Assembly (NCBI RefSeq): GCF_000496755.2
Contig: NZ_AYKS02000047.1
Span: forward strand, 248,001-312,000
DNA from: Serratia sp. DD3
GTDB taxonomy: Bacteria; Pseudomonadota; Gammaproteobacteria; Enterobacterales; Enterobacteriaceae
Direction: 5' to 3'
Length of the DNA: 64,000 nt
This document shows, piece by piece, positions 9,321 through 19,669 of the stretch (positions are counted from its first letter, which is position 1; each line of letters begins with the position of its first letter). The position numbers and the translations under genes are program-made. Below the pieces are notes generated by a model that saw only the letters and a list, made by a program, of their open reading frames with translations, made no database searches and was not told the DNA's origin.

Positions 9321-10315
9321 ACCTGACATCACCTCTGCTTAGTATTATTGTTCCATTCTACAATAATGAGGATTTTATCATCGATAGTTTGGGGTCATTA
9401 TTTGATCAAATTCGTGATGATATTGAAGTAGTAATTATTGATGATGGCTCGACAGATTCATCCTTTGTATTGGTCAACGAGTTTCTACTAAAAAAACAAC
9501 ATCCCTTAGTAAAATTTATTTCTCAGACAAACGGTGGTATTGCCAATGCCCGCAACGTCGGGTTACAAAATGCCGGTGGGCGCTATGTCACTTTTCTGGA
9601 CGGAGATGACATGCTATGTACTGATTATCTGGCAGTTTTATACCCATTACTGCTCGAAGACCACGAGGATTTGATTGATTTCAACTATCAGAAATTCACC
9701 GTTTCTCCCTCTGTTTTACCCACAAATCAGCAGGTCAAACACATCGTGTACGACTTTCAACATCAAGGGCTGGATTGTCTAAAACCGCTATTTGCCAACT
9801 CGATGTGGCATCTTTGGAGTCGGGTTTATCGGCGTACATTGCTAGCAGGAGATACTTTTGAAAATGGGCGGCGCTATGAAGATGTTATCTTCACACCTTT
9901 CCAATATTTCAAAACCCGAAAAATTGCCCATATTGACCATGCGCTCTATCTATATCGCGATAATAACCAAGGGATCACCCGCAATATCAAGGCTAAAGAT
10001 ATTGAAGACATGCTGTTTGCGATGAAAAAAATGCTGCAATTTGTGGCACAACACCAAGGTGATGAACCGCTACGACAATTGGCTGCATTGATGCTCGCCA
10101 ACTGTTTCTCCGAGGTGAAGTCCATGTCAAAAATAGTTTACGGCTATTATCACTATGAACCAGAGACCCTAAATACTCTTCGTCAGGCGGCCATGATATG
10201 CCAAGATAGTGACGTCCCGGGAAAAAAAGTCCGCCAAATGCGTTATGCACGAGTGGATACTTTTCTATCGAAAATGCGTTGGTGGCTACGCACCATCATA
10301 CCAAGACGTTTCTAG
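9317..10315 (+). CDS. Glycosyltransferase family 2, LPS core
   Basis: 332 residues. GT-A fold: LLSIIVPFYNNEDFI, VVIIDDGSTDSS, NGGIANARNVGL and the metal-binding DGDD of TFLDGDDMLC, with ED of the catalytic base region in NGRRYEDVIF. Inverting family 2 transferase, probably adding an outer-core residue such as the terminal beta-glucose known from Serratia cores; the exact sugar is an inference. Starts inside the waaL stop (ATGA overlap), so it belongs to the same operon, and converges with the minus-strand GT9 gene only seven bases away. Confidence 0.78.
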   Translation: MNLTSPLLSIIVPFYNNEDFIIDSLGSLFDQIRDDIEVVIIDDGSTDSSFVLVNEFLLKKQHPLVKFISQTNGGIANARNVGLQNAGGRYVTFLDGDDMLCTDYLAVLYPLLLEDHEDLIDFNYQKFTVSPSVLPTNQQVKHIVYDFQHQGLDCLKPLFANSMWHLWSRVYRRTLLAGDTFENGRRYEDVIFTPFQYFKTRKIAHIDHALYLYRDNNQGITRNIKAKDIEDMLFAMKKMLQFVAQHQGDEPLRQLAALMLANCFSEVKSMSKIVYGYYHYEPETLNTLRQAAMICQDSDVPGKKVRQMRYARVDTFLSKMRWWLRTIIPRRF

Positions 10316-10322
10316 CTTCTTA

Positions 10323-11420
10323 TCAAGAGTTCAAAGACATATGAGCCACAATCTCATCATAAACACGCTGTGGCTGAATAACCCCCACCGGTCCATCAAC
10401 CTCCAATGGCATGGTATAACCCGTTCGAGAAAGATGAATAATTCGGTGCAACTCTACATCCTGAATTGGTCCGGTAGACCGAGGATCAGCCGTCACAAAT
10501 AAACTTATCGTCTTGGTTTTCAATGCAATCGCCAAATGCAAAGGCCCCGTGTCCCCAGATACCAGTAGATCGAGGCTATCAATTAATGTCAACGTTCCCT
10601 GTAGCCCAGTCTTACCTATCTTATTATCAACACAAGTCCGAGTATCAGGATGAATAAGCTGCAGGAACTCTTGTGCTTTCTTTTCATCTTTTTGCCCTGC
10701 ACCAATCAACACAAAGCGCACATTTTGATATTGGACAGCCAACATATCCGCCAACTTGGCAAAGTGACCAACCGGCCAACAACGAGACTCTGTAGAAGCC
10801 CCAAGTTGAAATCCAATTGAGCAAAATTCGATGTTTCTAATGCCTGGCTTATAGGGGACAGGAATTTCCATAGTCGGATCGTCACAACGACACCCTAAAA
10901 TGGAAATCAACTCCAGTTTTCGGCGGATAAAGTGCCCATAATAATGAAATACATAGTTGGTCAACCAAGGTTCCAACCCACATATCCCTGAACTATAGTT
11001 ATCTCTGATGACATATTTTGCACCGGCCATAATGGCACTGATAACGTCATAAGGTAGGTGTGAATGCAGGATCAGAGCCAGGTCCGGCTGATGTTGCCGC
11101 AATGATTTCAACAGAGGGCCGATGGTCTTTATTTTACTGTTCCAGTAAATCACCCGATCATAATAGCGACCATTTTCTACTAACTCGCTATTTTTTTCAT
11201 GTACTACCAGTGTGATATGTGCGGCAGGATAACGTTCACGCATCGCTCTCAACACCGGGGTATTGAACATGAAATCCCCTAAAGCTGTCGTGGAATAAAT
11301 AACGATATTCTCGAACTGCATTTTGCTGTCAAAGGTCGCTTTATCCTGGAAACGACCATACTTCGCGGTATAACGTCGCAAGAACCAATCAGCAGCCTTG
11401 ATTTTCCACTTTTTCGACAT
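10323..11420 (-). CDS. GT9 heptosyltransferase-like protein, LPS core
   Basis: 365 residues, related to WaaC/WaaF/WaaQ: IVIYSTTALGDFMFNTPVLR in the acceptor domain, IGFQLGASTESRCWP and VSGDTGPLHLAIAL in the donor domain. It carries a ~30-residue N-terminal extension (MSKKWKIKAADWFLRRYTAK). Serratia marcescens N28b core contains two heptoses branching from GalA, one of them D,D-heptose (known chemistry), so this enzyme and the GT9 at 15933-16949 are the obvious candidates for those additions (inference). Lies one base downstream of wabN on the minus strand, so the two form an operon. Confidence 0.75.
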   Translation of the reverse strand: MSKKWKIKAADWFLRRYTAKYGRFQDKATFDSKMQFENIVIYSTTALGDFMFNTPVLRAMRERYPAAHITLVVHEKNSELVENGRYYDRVIYWNSKIKTIGPLLKSLRQHQPDLALILHSHLPYDVISAIMAGAKYVIRDNYSSGICGLEPWLTNYVFHYYGHFIRRKLELISILGCRCDDPTMEIPVPYKPGIRNIEFCSIGFQLGASTESRCWPVGHFAKLADMLAVQYQNVRFVLIGAGQKDEKKAQEFLQLIHPDTRTCVDNKIGKTGLQGTLTLIDSLDLLVSGDTGPLHLAIALKTKTISLFVTADPRSTGPIQDVELHRIIHLSRTGYTMPLEVDGPVGVIQPQRVYDEIVAHMSLNS

Positions 11421-11421
11421 G

Positions 11422-12378
11422 TTAATTCACTTTAACCTGATAATATTCAGCCAACGTCATACCCACCGTGCGTTGCTGTAGCCAATCAAATAACTGTTCT
11501 AAATCCCGATACAAGGCTTCAATATCCTGCTCGTTTTTAAAGGTCGGGCTACCACCGGGCATAAACTCGGAAGAGTGAAGCATAAACTCAACATAATCAT
11601 GCCCTTGTGCCAGCGAATTTTCCGCCACTCGCTTCATTTTTGCCAGATTATGACCGGATGGCCGCAGCCAATCTACTGATGGTGAGCGTTTTTTACCGCG
11701 AAAACGATCATAACCTTGCTTGAGCAAATTCATCAACGCAGAGTGTTTATACTGAATACTCATAGGAACTTCCAGCAACATCGAGTTACCGGGTTTGGCA
11801 ATATTGGCTGGGTCAATAAAATAAGCCTGAGAGGGAAAATGGCGATAATCAGTTCCGCCGTTACCTTGGGGATTGCCCGGTGAATACTGCCAGTTAACCC
11901 GTGGAGTGACCGAACAATCTACCTGATAGCCATATTCCAGCAAAAGTGACGCATAAAACTCATTAAACGCCCAGCGCCCGGCACGGTGGCTGCGCATCTT
12001 GGTTTGAAAGGTATCTTCCAGCAACTTAGTCATATGATCGACTTTGGCACGGATCTGATTAGCGGGATATTCAATCAGATAAGGCTTATGGCGCCAGTCA
12101 TTGTCAGTCAGTGGCTCAAGTGGGGGGCTGTTCCAGGCATGCAGATGCATACCCACTTCGGCGGTGCCGCGGGCAATCACATCACGGGCAAATTCGATAT
12201 AGTGCGCATCCACTGCCATCTCATAATTGGTTAGATAAACTGGCTTGAACCCATATTTTTCACACAGCGCTTGAAATCGCGGCAAAAAACGGCTGTTCTC
12301 GGTCAAAATACGATCATGATTTTGCCAAAGGTTATCGCCTTCAGTATCAATGGTAATAAGAAACGCTGGTACGCTCAT
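11422..12378 (-). CDS. wabN: WabN-like LPS core N-acetylglucosamine deacetylase
   Basis: 318 residues from the ATG at 12378 (AGG about nine bases upstream; the frame is open further but gives an unlikely cysteine-rich extension). Polysaccharide-deacetylase-like fold: FLITIDTEGDNLW near the start with the catalytic Asp-Glu region, VGMHLHAWNSPPL with the metal-binding His-x-His, and SHRAGRWAFN. In Klebsiella and Serratia WabN removes the acetyl group from the GlcNAc added by WabH, giving GlcN in the core. Here it is on the opposite strand from wabG-wabH, divergent from waaQ across 214 bases, which is an unusual separation from its pathway partners. Confidence 0.75.
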   Translation of the reverse strand: MSVPAFLITIDTEGDNLWQNHDRILTENSRFLPRFQALCEKYGFKPVYLTNYEMAVDAHYIEFARDVIARGTAEVGMHLHAWNSPPLEPLTDNDWRHKPYLIEYPANQIRAKVDHMTKLLEDTFQTKMRSHRAGRWAFNEFYASLLLEYGYQVDCSVTPRVNWQYSPGNPQGNGGTDYRHFPSQAYFIDPANIAKPGNSMLLEVPMSIQYKHSALMNLLKQGYDRFRGKKRSPSVDWLRPSGHNLAKMKRVAENSLAQGHDYVEFMLHSSEFMPGGSPTFKNEQDIEALYRDLEQLFDWLQQRTVGMTLAEYYQVKVN

Positions 12379-12592
12379 AAAGATACCTGTTGTTGTGCAA
12401 GCAGCGGGCTGATACTCATAAGGCATACATGTTACGCAGCTGATTTCTTCAGGGCAAACAACTTTGTCATCAGACTGTCCGAGGCTTTGATCGTCAGGGG
12501 AGATTTTCGTTATCGGTAAGAAAACTTGGCAATAGTAGCAACATACGATTAGGTCATTTAGAATCACACTTTGGTTTCACTGAAAGCGACTT

Positions 12593-13675
12593 ATGATGAA
12601 CGACGCGTTAGCCTCGGCTTCTGCCACGCCAATACAGCATATTCTGATCATTAAACTGCGCCATCACGGCGATATGCTGCTGACTACCCCAGTCATCAAT
12701 ACTTTGCGACAGAACTACCCCCAAGCCCAGATAGACATATTACTATATCAAGAAACGCAAGATATGCTGGCCAGCAACCCGGCACTATCACAGATATTTG
12801 TTATCGATCGCCAATGGAAAAAGCAGGGCCTCAAAGCTCATCTCAGCCATGAGTGGCGTTTGATCCGTCAGCTCCGAGCCCAACGATACGATCTGGTGAT
12901 CAATCTTGCCGATCAGTGGCGCAGCGCGCTACTTTCACGTTTAACGGGGGCGCGCATCCGCCTGGGGTTCGATTTTCCCAAACGCCGAGGTTTTCTGTGG
13001 CGCCATTGCCATAGTCGATTGGTCTCGGTGGCTGAACATCAGCATCTGCACACTGTTGAGCAGAACCTTTCATTGCTGCAACCGCTCGGTTTACCGAATC
13101 TCAGCCAGCAAGTCACCATGAGTTACAGCGCGCAAGACTGGCAAGCCAGCCAACAACTTTTACGCCAGCATGGCATCAAGGATAGCTATATTGTGGTACA
13201 ACCCACGTCACGCTGGTTCTTTAAATGTTGGAGTGAAGAAAAAATGGCCGCTACCATCAGCGCACTACAGGCTGATGGACACCAATTAGTGATAACCTCC
13301 GGGCCCGATACCAAAGAGCAGCAGATGGTCAAGCAAATACTGGAGCTGTGCCCACAGCCAGGTATCGTTTCCCTGGCAGGGCAACTGACGCTGCGGCAGT
13401 TGGCTGCACTGATTGATCACGCCAAACTGTTTATGGGTGTCGACTCTGTCCCTATGCATATGGCAGCAGCATTACAGACGCCTTGCGTGGCGCTTTTCGG
13501 GCCATCAAAATTGACATTCTGGCGCCCTTGGCAAGTCATCGGCCAGGTAATTTGGGCGGGGAACTATGGCGAACTGCCAGACCCTGATGCGGTTAATACC
13601 CGCACTGATGAGCGTTACCTCAACATTATTCCTACAGACGTGGTGATTGCAGCCGCGCGGAGCACCCTGGCATGA
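12593..13675 (+). CDS. waaQ: LPS heptosyltransferase III
   Basis: 360 residues, GT9 family. HILIIKLRHHGDMLLTTPVI matches the N-terminal acceptor motif of WaaQ; FMGVDSVPMHMAAAL and ALFGPSKLTFWRPW lie in the C-terminal donor domain. It adds the branching HepIII to HepII of the inner core. First gene of waaQ-wabG-wabH; the next gene starts within its stop codon (ATGA). Two adjacent ATG codons (12593, 12596) could both serve; I give the first. I saw no JUMPstart/ops element upstream. Confidence 0.88.
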   Translation: MMNDALASASATPIQHILIIKLRHHGDMLLTTPVINTLRQNYPQAQIDILLYQETQDMLASNPALSQIFVIDRQWKKQGLKAHLSHEWRLIRQLRAQRYDLVINLADQWRSALLSRLTGARIRLGFDFPKRRGFLWRHCHSRLVSVAEHQHLHTVEQNLSLLQPLGLPNLSQQVTMSYSAQDWQASQQLLRQHGIKDSYIVVQPTSRWFFKCWSEEKMAATISALQADGHQLVITSGPDTKEQQMVKQILELCPQPGIVSLAGQLTLRQLAALIDHAKLFMGVDSVPMHMAAALQTPCVALFGPSKLTFWRPWQVIGQVIWAGNYGELPDPDAVNTRTDERYLNIIPTDVVIAAARSTLA

Positions 13676-14799
13676 AAGCATTTCGTTTGGCGATTGTTCG
13701 CCAAAAATACCGCCCAGATGGCGGGGCAGAACGTTTTGTTTCCCGGGCACTGGAGGCTCTCGAGCAACAGGATCTGGATCTGAACGTTATCACCCGAGAA
13801 TGGCAAGGTGATGCCAATCCGCAATGGCATATCCATCTGTGCAATCCGATGAAATTTGGCCGTATCAGCCGCGAGCGTGGTTTTGCGCAGGCCGCTAGAG
13901 CCTTGTGGCAAAAAGAGCATTTCGATCTGGTACAAAGTCATGAGCGCATCCCTGGCTGCGATATTTATCGTGCGGGTGATGGTGTACACCGCCGCTGGCT
14001 GTTGCAGCGAGCACGCCTGCTGCCGGAATGGCGGCGCAAATGGTTATTCTCTAACCGTTACCATCGTTATGTCATGTGCGCTGAACGCGCCATGTATGCC
14101 GCACCTGAGTTAAAAGCGGTGATTTGTAATGCCGAAATGATCAAGCAAGAAATTATCGACGACTTTAGCGTCCCTGCGGATAAAATCAGCGTGATCTACA
14201 ACGCTATTGATAACCAGAAATTTTTACCTGCGGGTGAACAGCAACGGCAACAACTGCGCGCGCAATTTCAACTTCCCCAACAAGCACACTGCCTGGTCTT
14301 TGTCGGTTCCGGTTTTGAACGTAAAGGTCTGGCAGCAGCCATCCGTGCGGTAGCCGCAACAGAGAGTTATCTATTGGTCGTGGGTAAAGACAAAGCCGAG
14401 CAACGTTACCGAGCACTGGCGCAGTCACTGGGTTGTGGCCACCGAGTGCGCTTTATGGGCGTGCAGCAACAAACCCTGCCGTTCTACCAAGCTGCAGATG
14501 CTCTGCTGCTGCCAACCTTATACGACCCCTTCCCCAATGTAATCCTGGAAGCGATGTCATGTGGATTACCGGTGATCACCAGTACCACCTGCGGTGGAGC
14601 CGAGTTTATCACCCCAGGTGCAAATGGATTTGTCAGCGATGCACTGGATATTCGCGCGCTGACCGAAGCAATTGATGCATTACCTCGGCAAGCGTTGGGG
14701 TCCGCCATGGGAGAAACGGCAAGGCAGCGTATTATGTCGGCAACACCGACACAACTCTCAGAACAACTTATTGCACTCTATAACCGACTGCTGGATTAA
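13672..14799 (+). CDS. wabG: WabG-type UDP-GalA:HepII glycosyltransferase
   Basis: 375 residues, GT4 family and similar to WaaG-type core enzymes: LAIVRQKYRPDGGAERFVSR, IPGCDIYRAGDGVHRRWL, VFVGSGFERKGL and the EX7E region YDPFPNVILEAMSCGLPVI. In Klebsiella and Serratia, WabG adds galacturonic acid to HepII, which bridges neighbouring LPS molecules through cations where phosphates are lacking. Overlaps waaQ by four bases and precedes wabH by two. Assignment to WabG and not the glucosyltransferase WaaG rests on the neighbours wabH and wabN. Confidence 0.82.
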   Translation: MKAFRLAIVRQKYRPDGGAERFVSRALEALEQQDLDLNVITREWQGDANPQWHIHLCNPMKFGRISRERGFAQAARALWQKEHFDLVQSHERIPGCDIYRAGDGVHRRWLLQRARLLPEWRRKWLFSNRYHRYVMCAERAMYAAPELKAVICNAEMIKQEIIDDFSVPADKISVIYNAIDNQKFLPAGEQQRQQLRAQFQLPQQAHCLVFVGSGFERKGLAAAIRAVAATESYLLVVGKDKAEQRYRALAQSLGCGHRVRFMGVQQQTLPFYQAADALLLPTLYDPFPNVILEAMSCGLPVITSTTCGGAEFITPGANGFVSDALDIRALTEAIDALPRQALGSAMGETARQRIMSATPTQLSEQLIALYNRLLD

Positions 14800-14801
14800 C
14801 T

Positions 14802-15899
14802 ATGCGTATTCTGATGATTATCGACGGTCTGCCTGGTGGCGGGGCAGAAAAGGTAGTACTGACGTTATGCCAAGGCATGCAGCAAGCAGGGCATGACATC
14901 AGCCTGATTTCACTGCGTGATATCTGTAACTATCCCATCCCTGCTGGGATTAATTATCAAGTGATTCCCGACACCTGCAGGACACCCTGGCGCAAATTGA
15001 CTGAGCTGTCACGTCGTGCTGCCATGCTGGACCGAACAATTAGTACCAATGAACAGCAAAAGGGCCGTTATGACCTGGTGTTCTCTAACCTGCATAAGAC
15101 GGATCGTATTGTCAGCCGTAGTAAAGTGATTGATCAGCAACGTCTCTGGTTCTGCATACACGGTATTCTTTCCACTTCCTATCTGGGCCACCGAGCTGGG
15201 CTGGATCGCTGGTTAAAGCGCCGCAAGATAGCAAGTATCTATCAGCACAAAAATATTGTTGCCGTCTCACAGGCGGTAGGCCATGACCTGCATCAAAATT
15301 TAAGAATTGAGCCCAATCGATTGGAAATAATCAACAATCCTTTCGATATCAAAGCAATAGAACAAGAAGCCGCCGAGCCCTGCATGTTAGCAGGCAAAGA
15401 TTATCTGATACATGTAGGCCGTTTCCATCCACACAAGCGCCATGACCGCTTGCTGAAAGCCTATGCGCTCTCCGGTATTAAAGCCCCTTTGGTATTACTG
15501 GGTGGCGGAGAAGAAAAAATAGTCGAAGAGACAAAACAGTTAGCGCAAGAGTTGGGGATCCATGAACAAGTACAATTTCTTGGTTTTCAGGCCAACCCCT
15601 TCCCATTTATCAAACACGCGCGCATGTTGGTGCTTAGTTCAGACAATGAAGGTTTCGGCAACGTACTGGTTGAGGCATTGCTGTGTGCGACTCCAGTGGT
15701 TAGCACGCGTTGTCCCGGTGGGCCGCAGGAAATCCTGGAAAAAGCAGGTATGAGCAATGCACTGGCCGAATTAAATGAAAAATCTCTAGCGGAAAAGATG
15801 GCAAACATTTATGCCAACCCTCCCGAAATTAATCATCAACAATTATTAAGTTATGGTCTAAAACCTATTTGTGAACAATATATTGCATTAAAAAAATAA
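14802..15899 (+). CDS. wabH: WabH-type GlcNAc glycosyltransferase
   Basis: 365 residues, GT4 family: MRILMIIDGLPGGGAEKVVL, HVGRFHPHKRHDRLLKAY and the donor region SDNEGFGNVLVEALLCATPV. In Klebsiella and Serratia WabH transfers GlcNAc onto the GalA placed by WabG; WabN then deacetylates it. Two bases after wabG. An alternative reading is a general outer-core GT4, but position and resemblance favour wabH. Followed by a hairpin terminator, then a convergent gene. Confidence 0.78.
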   Translation: MRILMIIDGLPGGGAEKVVLTLCQGMQQAGHDISLISLRDICNYPIPAGINYQVIPDTCRTPWRKLTELSRRAAMLDRTISTNEQQKGRYDLVFSNLHKTDRIVSRSKVIDQQRLWFCIHGILSTSYLGHRAGLDRWLKRRKIASIYQHKNIVAVSQAVGHDLHQNLRIEPNRLEIINNPFDIKAIEQEAAEPCMLAGKDYLIHVGRFHPHKRHDRLLKAYALSGIKAPLVLLGGGEEKIVEETKQLAQELGIHEQVQFLGFQANPFPFIKHARMLVLSSDNEGFGNVLVEALLCATPVVSTRCPGGPQEILEKAGMSNALAELNEKSLAEKMANIYANPPEINHQQLLSYGLKPICEQYIALKK

Positions 15900-15903
15900 A
15901 CAT

Positions 15904-15922
15904 AGGCAGGGTTGGCCTGCCT
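15904..15922 (+). terminator. Terminator hairpin after wabH
   Basis: AGGCAGG (15904-15910), five-base loop, CCTGCCT (15916-15922), followed by TTTGC. Five bases after the wabH stop and eleven before the stop of the opposing GT9 gene, so it probably ends transcription from both sides. Confidence 0.65.
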
Positions 15923-15932
15923 TTGCTTAAAA

Positions 15933-16949
15933 CTATTTTAACTGTTGCATTTTTTGCCAAACCTCTTCAACCGGAATATCAGCACAGTTACCACTCGTAG
16001 CCTGTATTATCTGATAATCATCCGACCAAGGATGCCATTCTTCCGGTTTGGTCTCACCAAAAAATACCACCTGCTTTTTATTCAATGCCGCAGCCAAGTG
16101 CATTTGACCACCATCACTGCACAACACCAGATCGCACAAATCAAATGCGGCTAGCAACTCACGTACCGAGGCGGTGGGATACAGCGCCACTCGCGGATTT
16201 TGACACTGCATCAACAACTGTTCAGCGCGTTTATCATCACCAATATCATCTGGAGCCAACGTACCCGGCGGTGACCAAAAAATCAGTACCGAGGCATGAT
16301 GATCCGTCGTTAAGTGACGAATAATCTCAGCATAGCGCTCCAGTGGCCAACTACTCTTTACTCTGCGGTTACTGAAATGCACAGCATAGAGATGCCCACT
16401 GCTGGCAGGTAACAATGCCTTTAAACGTTGCCTGGCGATATGACGCTCTTCATCGGTTAGATAGACACGCACAGGTGGAATCGGAATAACCTTATCCGTT
16501 ATTGCCGACAAATAGCTAAAGGTACGTTCTACCTGATGTTTACCATGAAAATTAGCTGATTTAAAAGGATGATGAATGTCGCTGGTGCCTAAATCAGCAC
16601 CGATAATCTTTTTAGCCCCAATCATTTTTGCCATGCGTAAGCTATACTTGCAAGGCTCTGGATTAGCGAGGATCACTGCATCAAATTTTATTTTTCTTAA
16701 CTGCCAGAGCATCATTAACCGTTGAAAATAGACACCCAGTGTTGTCTCATTCTTGGCTTTATGTTTCGCCTTTTTATACACGAATACCTTTTCAAGGTGG
16801 GGGTTATGCTTCACCACGTCTTGGCTGACTTTATTGATCAACAGATACAGTTTTGCATCAGGGTAGGCAATTTTCACTCCTTCAATCAATGGAGTGGTAC
16901 AAACCAAATCACCAATATTGTCACGGCGTATAATTAAAATATTCTTCAT
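15933..16949 (-). CDS. GT9 heptosyltransferase-like protein, LPS core
   Basis: 338 residues from the ATG at 16949. GT9 signatures: MKNILIIRRDNIGDLVCTTP at the N-terminus, VHFSNRRVKSSWP at the donor loop and VLCSDGGQMHLAAAL near the C-terminus. The open frame continues 22 codons further upstream, but the family's usual start is at MKNILIIRR. Second unplaced GT9 in this core cluster; likely transfers an additional heptose to the outer core (inference from the D,D-heptose branch known in Serratia). Divergent from waaA, with 123 bases between the starts. Confidence 0.75.
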   Translation of the reverse strand: MKNILIIRRDNIGDLVCTTPLIEGVKIAYPDAKLYLLINKVSQDVVKHNPHLEKVFVYKKAKHKAKNETTLGVYFQRLMMLWQLRKIKFDAVILANPEPCKYSLRMAKMIGAKKIIGADLGTSDIHHPFKSANFHGKHQVERTFSYLSAITDKVIPIPPVRVYLTDEERHIARQRLKALLPASSGHLYAVHFSNRRVKSSWPLERYAEIIRHLTTDHHASVLIFWSPPGTLAPDDIGDDKRAEQLLMQCQNPRVALYPTASVRELLAAFDLCDLVLCSDGGQMHLAAALNKKQVVFFGETKPEEWHPWSDDYQIIQATSGNCADIPVEEVWQKMQQLK

Positions 16950-17072
16950 TCCAAACCTATCAGCCAAATCTTGTGTCAGTCGTCGCCAGCGCTCTTCAAA
17001 CCACCAAACTAGCACCTTTCCGTGCTGGATATGATACTATTCAGAATAACGCATATAAATGAAATTGATAGC

Positions 17073-18350
17073 ATGCTGCTTCGTGTATATCAGGTACTAC
17101 TCTACCTTATCCAACCTCTGATCTGGCTCCGTTTGCTATGGCGTAGCCGCAAAGCGCCTGCCTATCGTAAACGCTGGGCTGAACGCTACGGTTTCTGCGC
17201 CGGAAAAGTGGTGCCGGGCGGTATTATGTTGCATTCAGTTTCCGTTGGCGAAACCCTGGCCGCAATCCCGTTAGTTCGAGCGCTGCGTCACCGTTATCCC
17301 TACCTGCCGATTACCGTCACCACCATGACACCAACCGGCTCTGAGCGTGTGCAATCCGCCTTTGGTAAAGATGTTCACCACGTCTATCTCCCTTATGACT
17401 TGCCGGGTTCCATACGCCGTTTTCTCAAGCAGGTTGAGCCTAAGCTGGTGATCATCATGGAGACCGAACTTTGGCCAAACCTAATCAATGGGCTGTATCA
17501 ACGCCAAATCCCGTTGGTCATCGCCAATGCTCGCCTTTCTGCACGCTCCGCAGCAGGCTATAAAAAAATTGGCGGATTTATTCAAGATATCCTGCAGCAT
17601 ATTACCTTGATTGCCGCTCAAAATCATGAGGATGGTGAGCGCTTTCTTGCCCTTGGCTTAAAACGCTCTCAACTGGCTATCACCGGTAGCCTTAAGTTCG
17701 ATATCTCGGTGACACCAGAACTTGCCGCGCGGGCCATTACGCTACGCCGCCAATGGGCACCACGCCGTCCGGTGTGGATCGCCACCAGCACGCATGAGGG
17801 TGAAGAAACCTTGTTGCTCGAGGCTCACCGCAGGTTATTGATCACCTACCCGAACTTATTACTGATTTTGGTACCACGCCATCCAGAACGCTTCCCTACC
17901 GCTAAGGCACTGGCACAAAAAGCGGGTTTTAGCTATATCACTCGTAGCAGTGGTGAGATCCCCTCCGGTAGTACGCAGGTGGTGATTGGCGATACCATGG
18001 GGGAGTTGATGCTGCTGTATGGCATTGCCGATTTGGCTTTTGTTGGTGGCAGCCTGGTGGAACGTGGGGGGCATAATCCCTTGGAGGCTGCTGCGCATGC
18101 CATTCCGGTCCTGATGGGGCCGCATACCTTCAACTTCAAAGATATCTGTGCCAAGCTCACCGAAGCGGGGGGACTTATCACGGTCAATGATGTCGATGCT
18201 CTGGTAAAAGAAGTAGCGACATTACTGACTGATGAAGATTACCGCCATTACTATGGCCGTCATGCCGTTGAGGTGTTGTATCAGAATCAGGGAGCACTGC
18301 AGCATCTGCTACAATTGCTGCAACCCTATCTGCCGCCACGGAGTCACTAA
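17073..18350 (+). CDS. waaA: Kdo transferase
   Basis: 425 residues from the ATG at 17073, exactly the E. coli length; an upstream in-frame ATG at 17022 would add 17 residues not found in the family. N-terminal hydrophobic anchor (LLYLIQPLIWLRLLW), then HSVSVGETLAAIPLVRALRHRYP, VTTMTPTGSERV, METELWPN, and ATSTHEGEE and GGSLVERGGHNPLEAAAHA in the C-terminal CMP-Kdo domain. Bifunctional enzyme that adds two Kdo residues to lipid IVA; essential in most enterobacteria. waaE starts on the base after its stop. Confidence 0.97.
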   Translation: MLLRVYQVLLYLIQPLIWLRLLWRSRKAPAYRKRWAERYGFCAGKVVPGGIMLHSVSVGETLAAIPLVRALRHRYPYLPITVTTMTPTGSERVQSAFGKDVHHVYLPYDLPGSIRRFLKQVEPKLVIIMETELWPNLINGLYQRQIPLVIANARLSARSAAGYKKIGGFIQDILQHITLIAAQNHEDGERFLALGLKRSQLAITGSLKFDISVTPELAARAITLRRQWAPRRPVWIATSTHEGEETLLLEAHRRLLITYPNLLLILVPRHPERFPTAKALAQKAGFSYITRSSGEIPSGSTQVVIGDTMGELMLLYGIADLAFVGGSLVERGGHNPLEAAAHAIPVLMGPHTFNFKDICAKLTEAGGLITVNDVDALVKEVATLLTDEDYRHYYGRHAVEVLYQNQGALQHLLQLLQPYLPPRSH

Positions 18351-19121
18351 ATGAGCGACCGTAAACGTCTTTCGGTTGTGATGATCGCTAAAAACGAAGC
18401 CGAGCTGTTGCCTGAGTGTCTGCAATCGGTCTCTTGGGCTGATGAAATCATCGTTCTCGATTCCGGCAGTACAGACGGTTCTGTCGCCTTGGCGGAAAGC
18501 CTCGGTGCTAAAGTATTTATGCATACCGAGTGGCAAGGTTTTGGCAAGCAACGCCAAAAAGCGCAAAGCTACGCCACCCATGATTACATTCTGATGATCG
18601 ACGCCGATGAGCGTGTCACGCCAGAACTACGCCAATCGATTGAACAAGCGCTGGTAACTGCAGAAGACAACGTGGTCTACAGCCTTGGGCGCCGCAACCT
18701 GTTCCTTGGCCGCTTTATGCGCCATAGTGGTTGGTACCCAGATCGGGTCAATCGGTTGTATGCCAACGCCCATTATCGTTACAACGATGATTTAGTTCAC
18801 GAGTCACTCAATACGGCGGGCGCCAAAATTGTGCCATTAAAAGGTGATTTGCTACACCTGACCTGCCGCGACTTTTTTGCTTTTCAGCGCAAACAACTGC
18901 ATTACGCCGAACAGTGGGCTGCCCAGCGCCATCAGGCAGGTAAACGCTGTGGTTACTTGTCGATCCTTACCCACACCTTGGGAGCCTTCTGCAAAACCTG
19001 GTTGCTACGGGCTGGTTTTCTTGACGGTAAACAAGGCTTGCTGTTAGCCATGGTCAACGCGCAATATACTTTCAATAAATATGCCGCACTGTGGGCATTG
19101 GGACGTAACGTTACCCAATAA
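18351..19121 (+). CDS. waaE: WaaE, LPS core beta-1,4-glucosyltransferase
   Basis: 256 residues, GT2 family: [48 protein letters not shown] (metal-binding Asp region) and [13 protein letters not shown]. In Klebsiella and Serratia WaaE (also called KdtX) adds beta-glucose to O-4 of HepI. It begins immediately after the waaA stop with GGAG inside the end of waaA, giving a tight waaA-waaE-coaD block as in related species. E. coli K-12 lacks this gene between waaA and coaD, one of the arguments for a Serratia-like host. Confidence 0.9.
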   Translation: MSDRKRLSVVMIAKNEAELLPECLQSVSWADEIIVLDSGSTDGSVALAESLGAKVFMHTEWQGFGKQRQKAQSYATHDYILMIDADERVTPELRQSIEQALVTAEDNVVYSLGRRNLFLGRFMRHSGWYPDRVNRLYANAHYRYNDDLVHESLNTAGAKIVPLKGDLLHLTCRDFFAFQRKQLHYAEQWAAQRHQAGKRCGYLSILTHTLGAFCKTWLLRAGFLDGKQGLLLAMVNAQYTFNKYAALWALGRNVTQ

Positions 19122-19180
19122 CCCTCAAGATACAGCCATGCTGCTTCTTGAAGGTCGTTAGGTCTATTCAGAGAATATGA

Positions 19181-19669
<489 letters not shown>

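Noticed and set aside
12379..12592. JUMPstart/ops element before waaQ
   Set aside because: The interval was searched for GGCGGTAG-like sequence and none was found.
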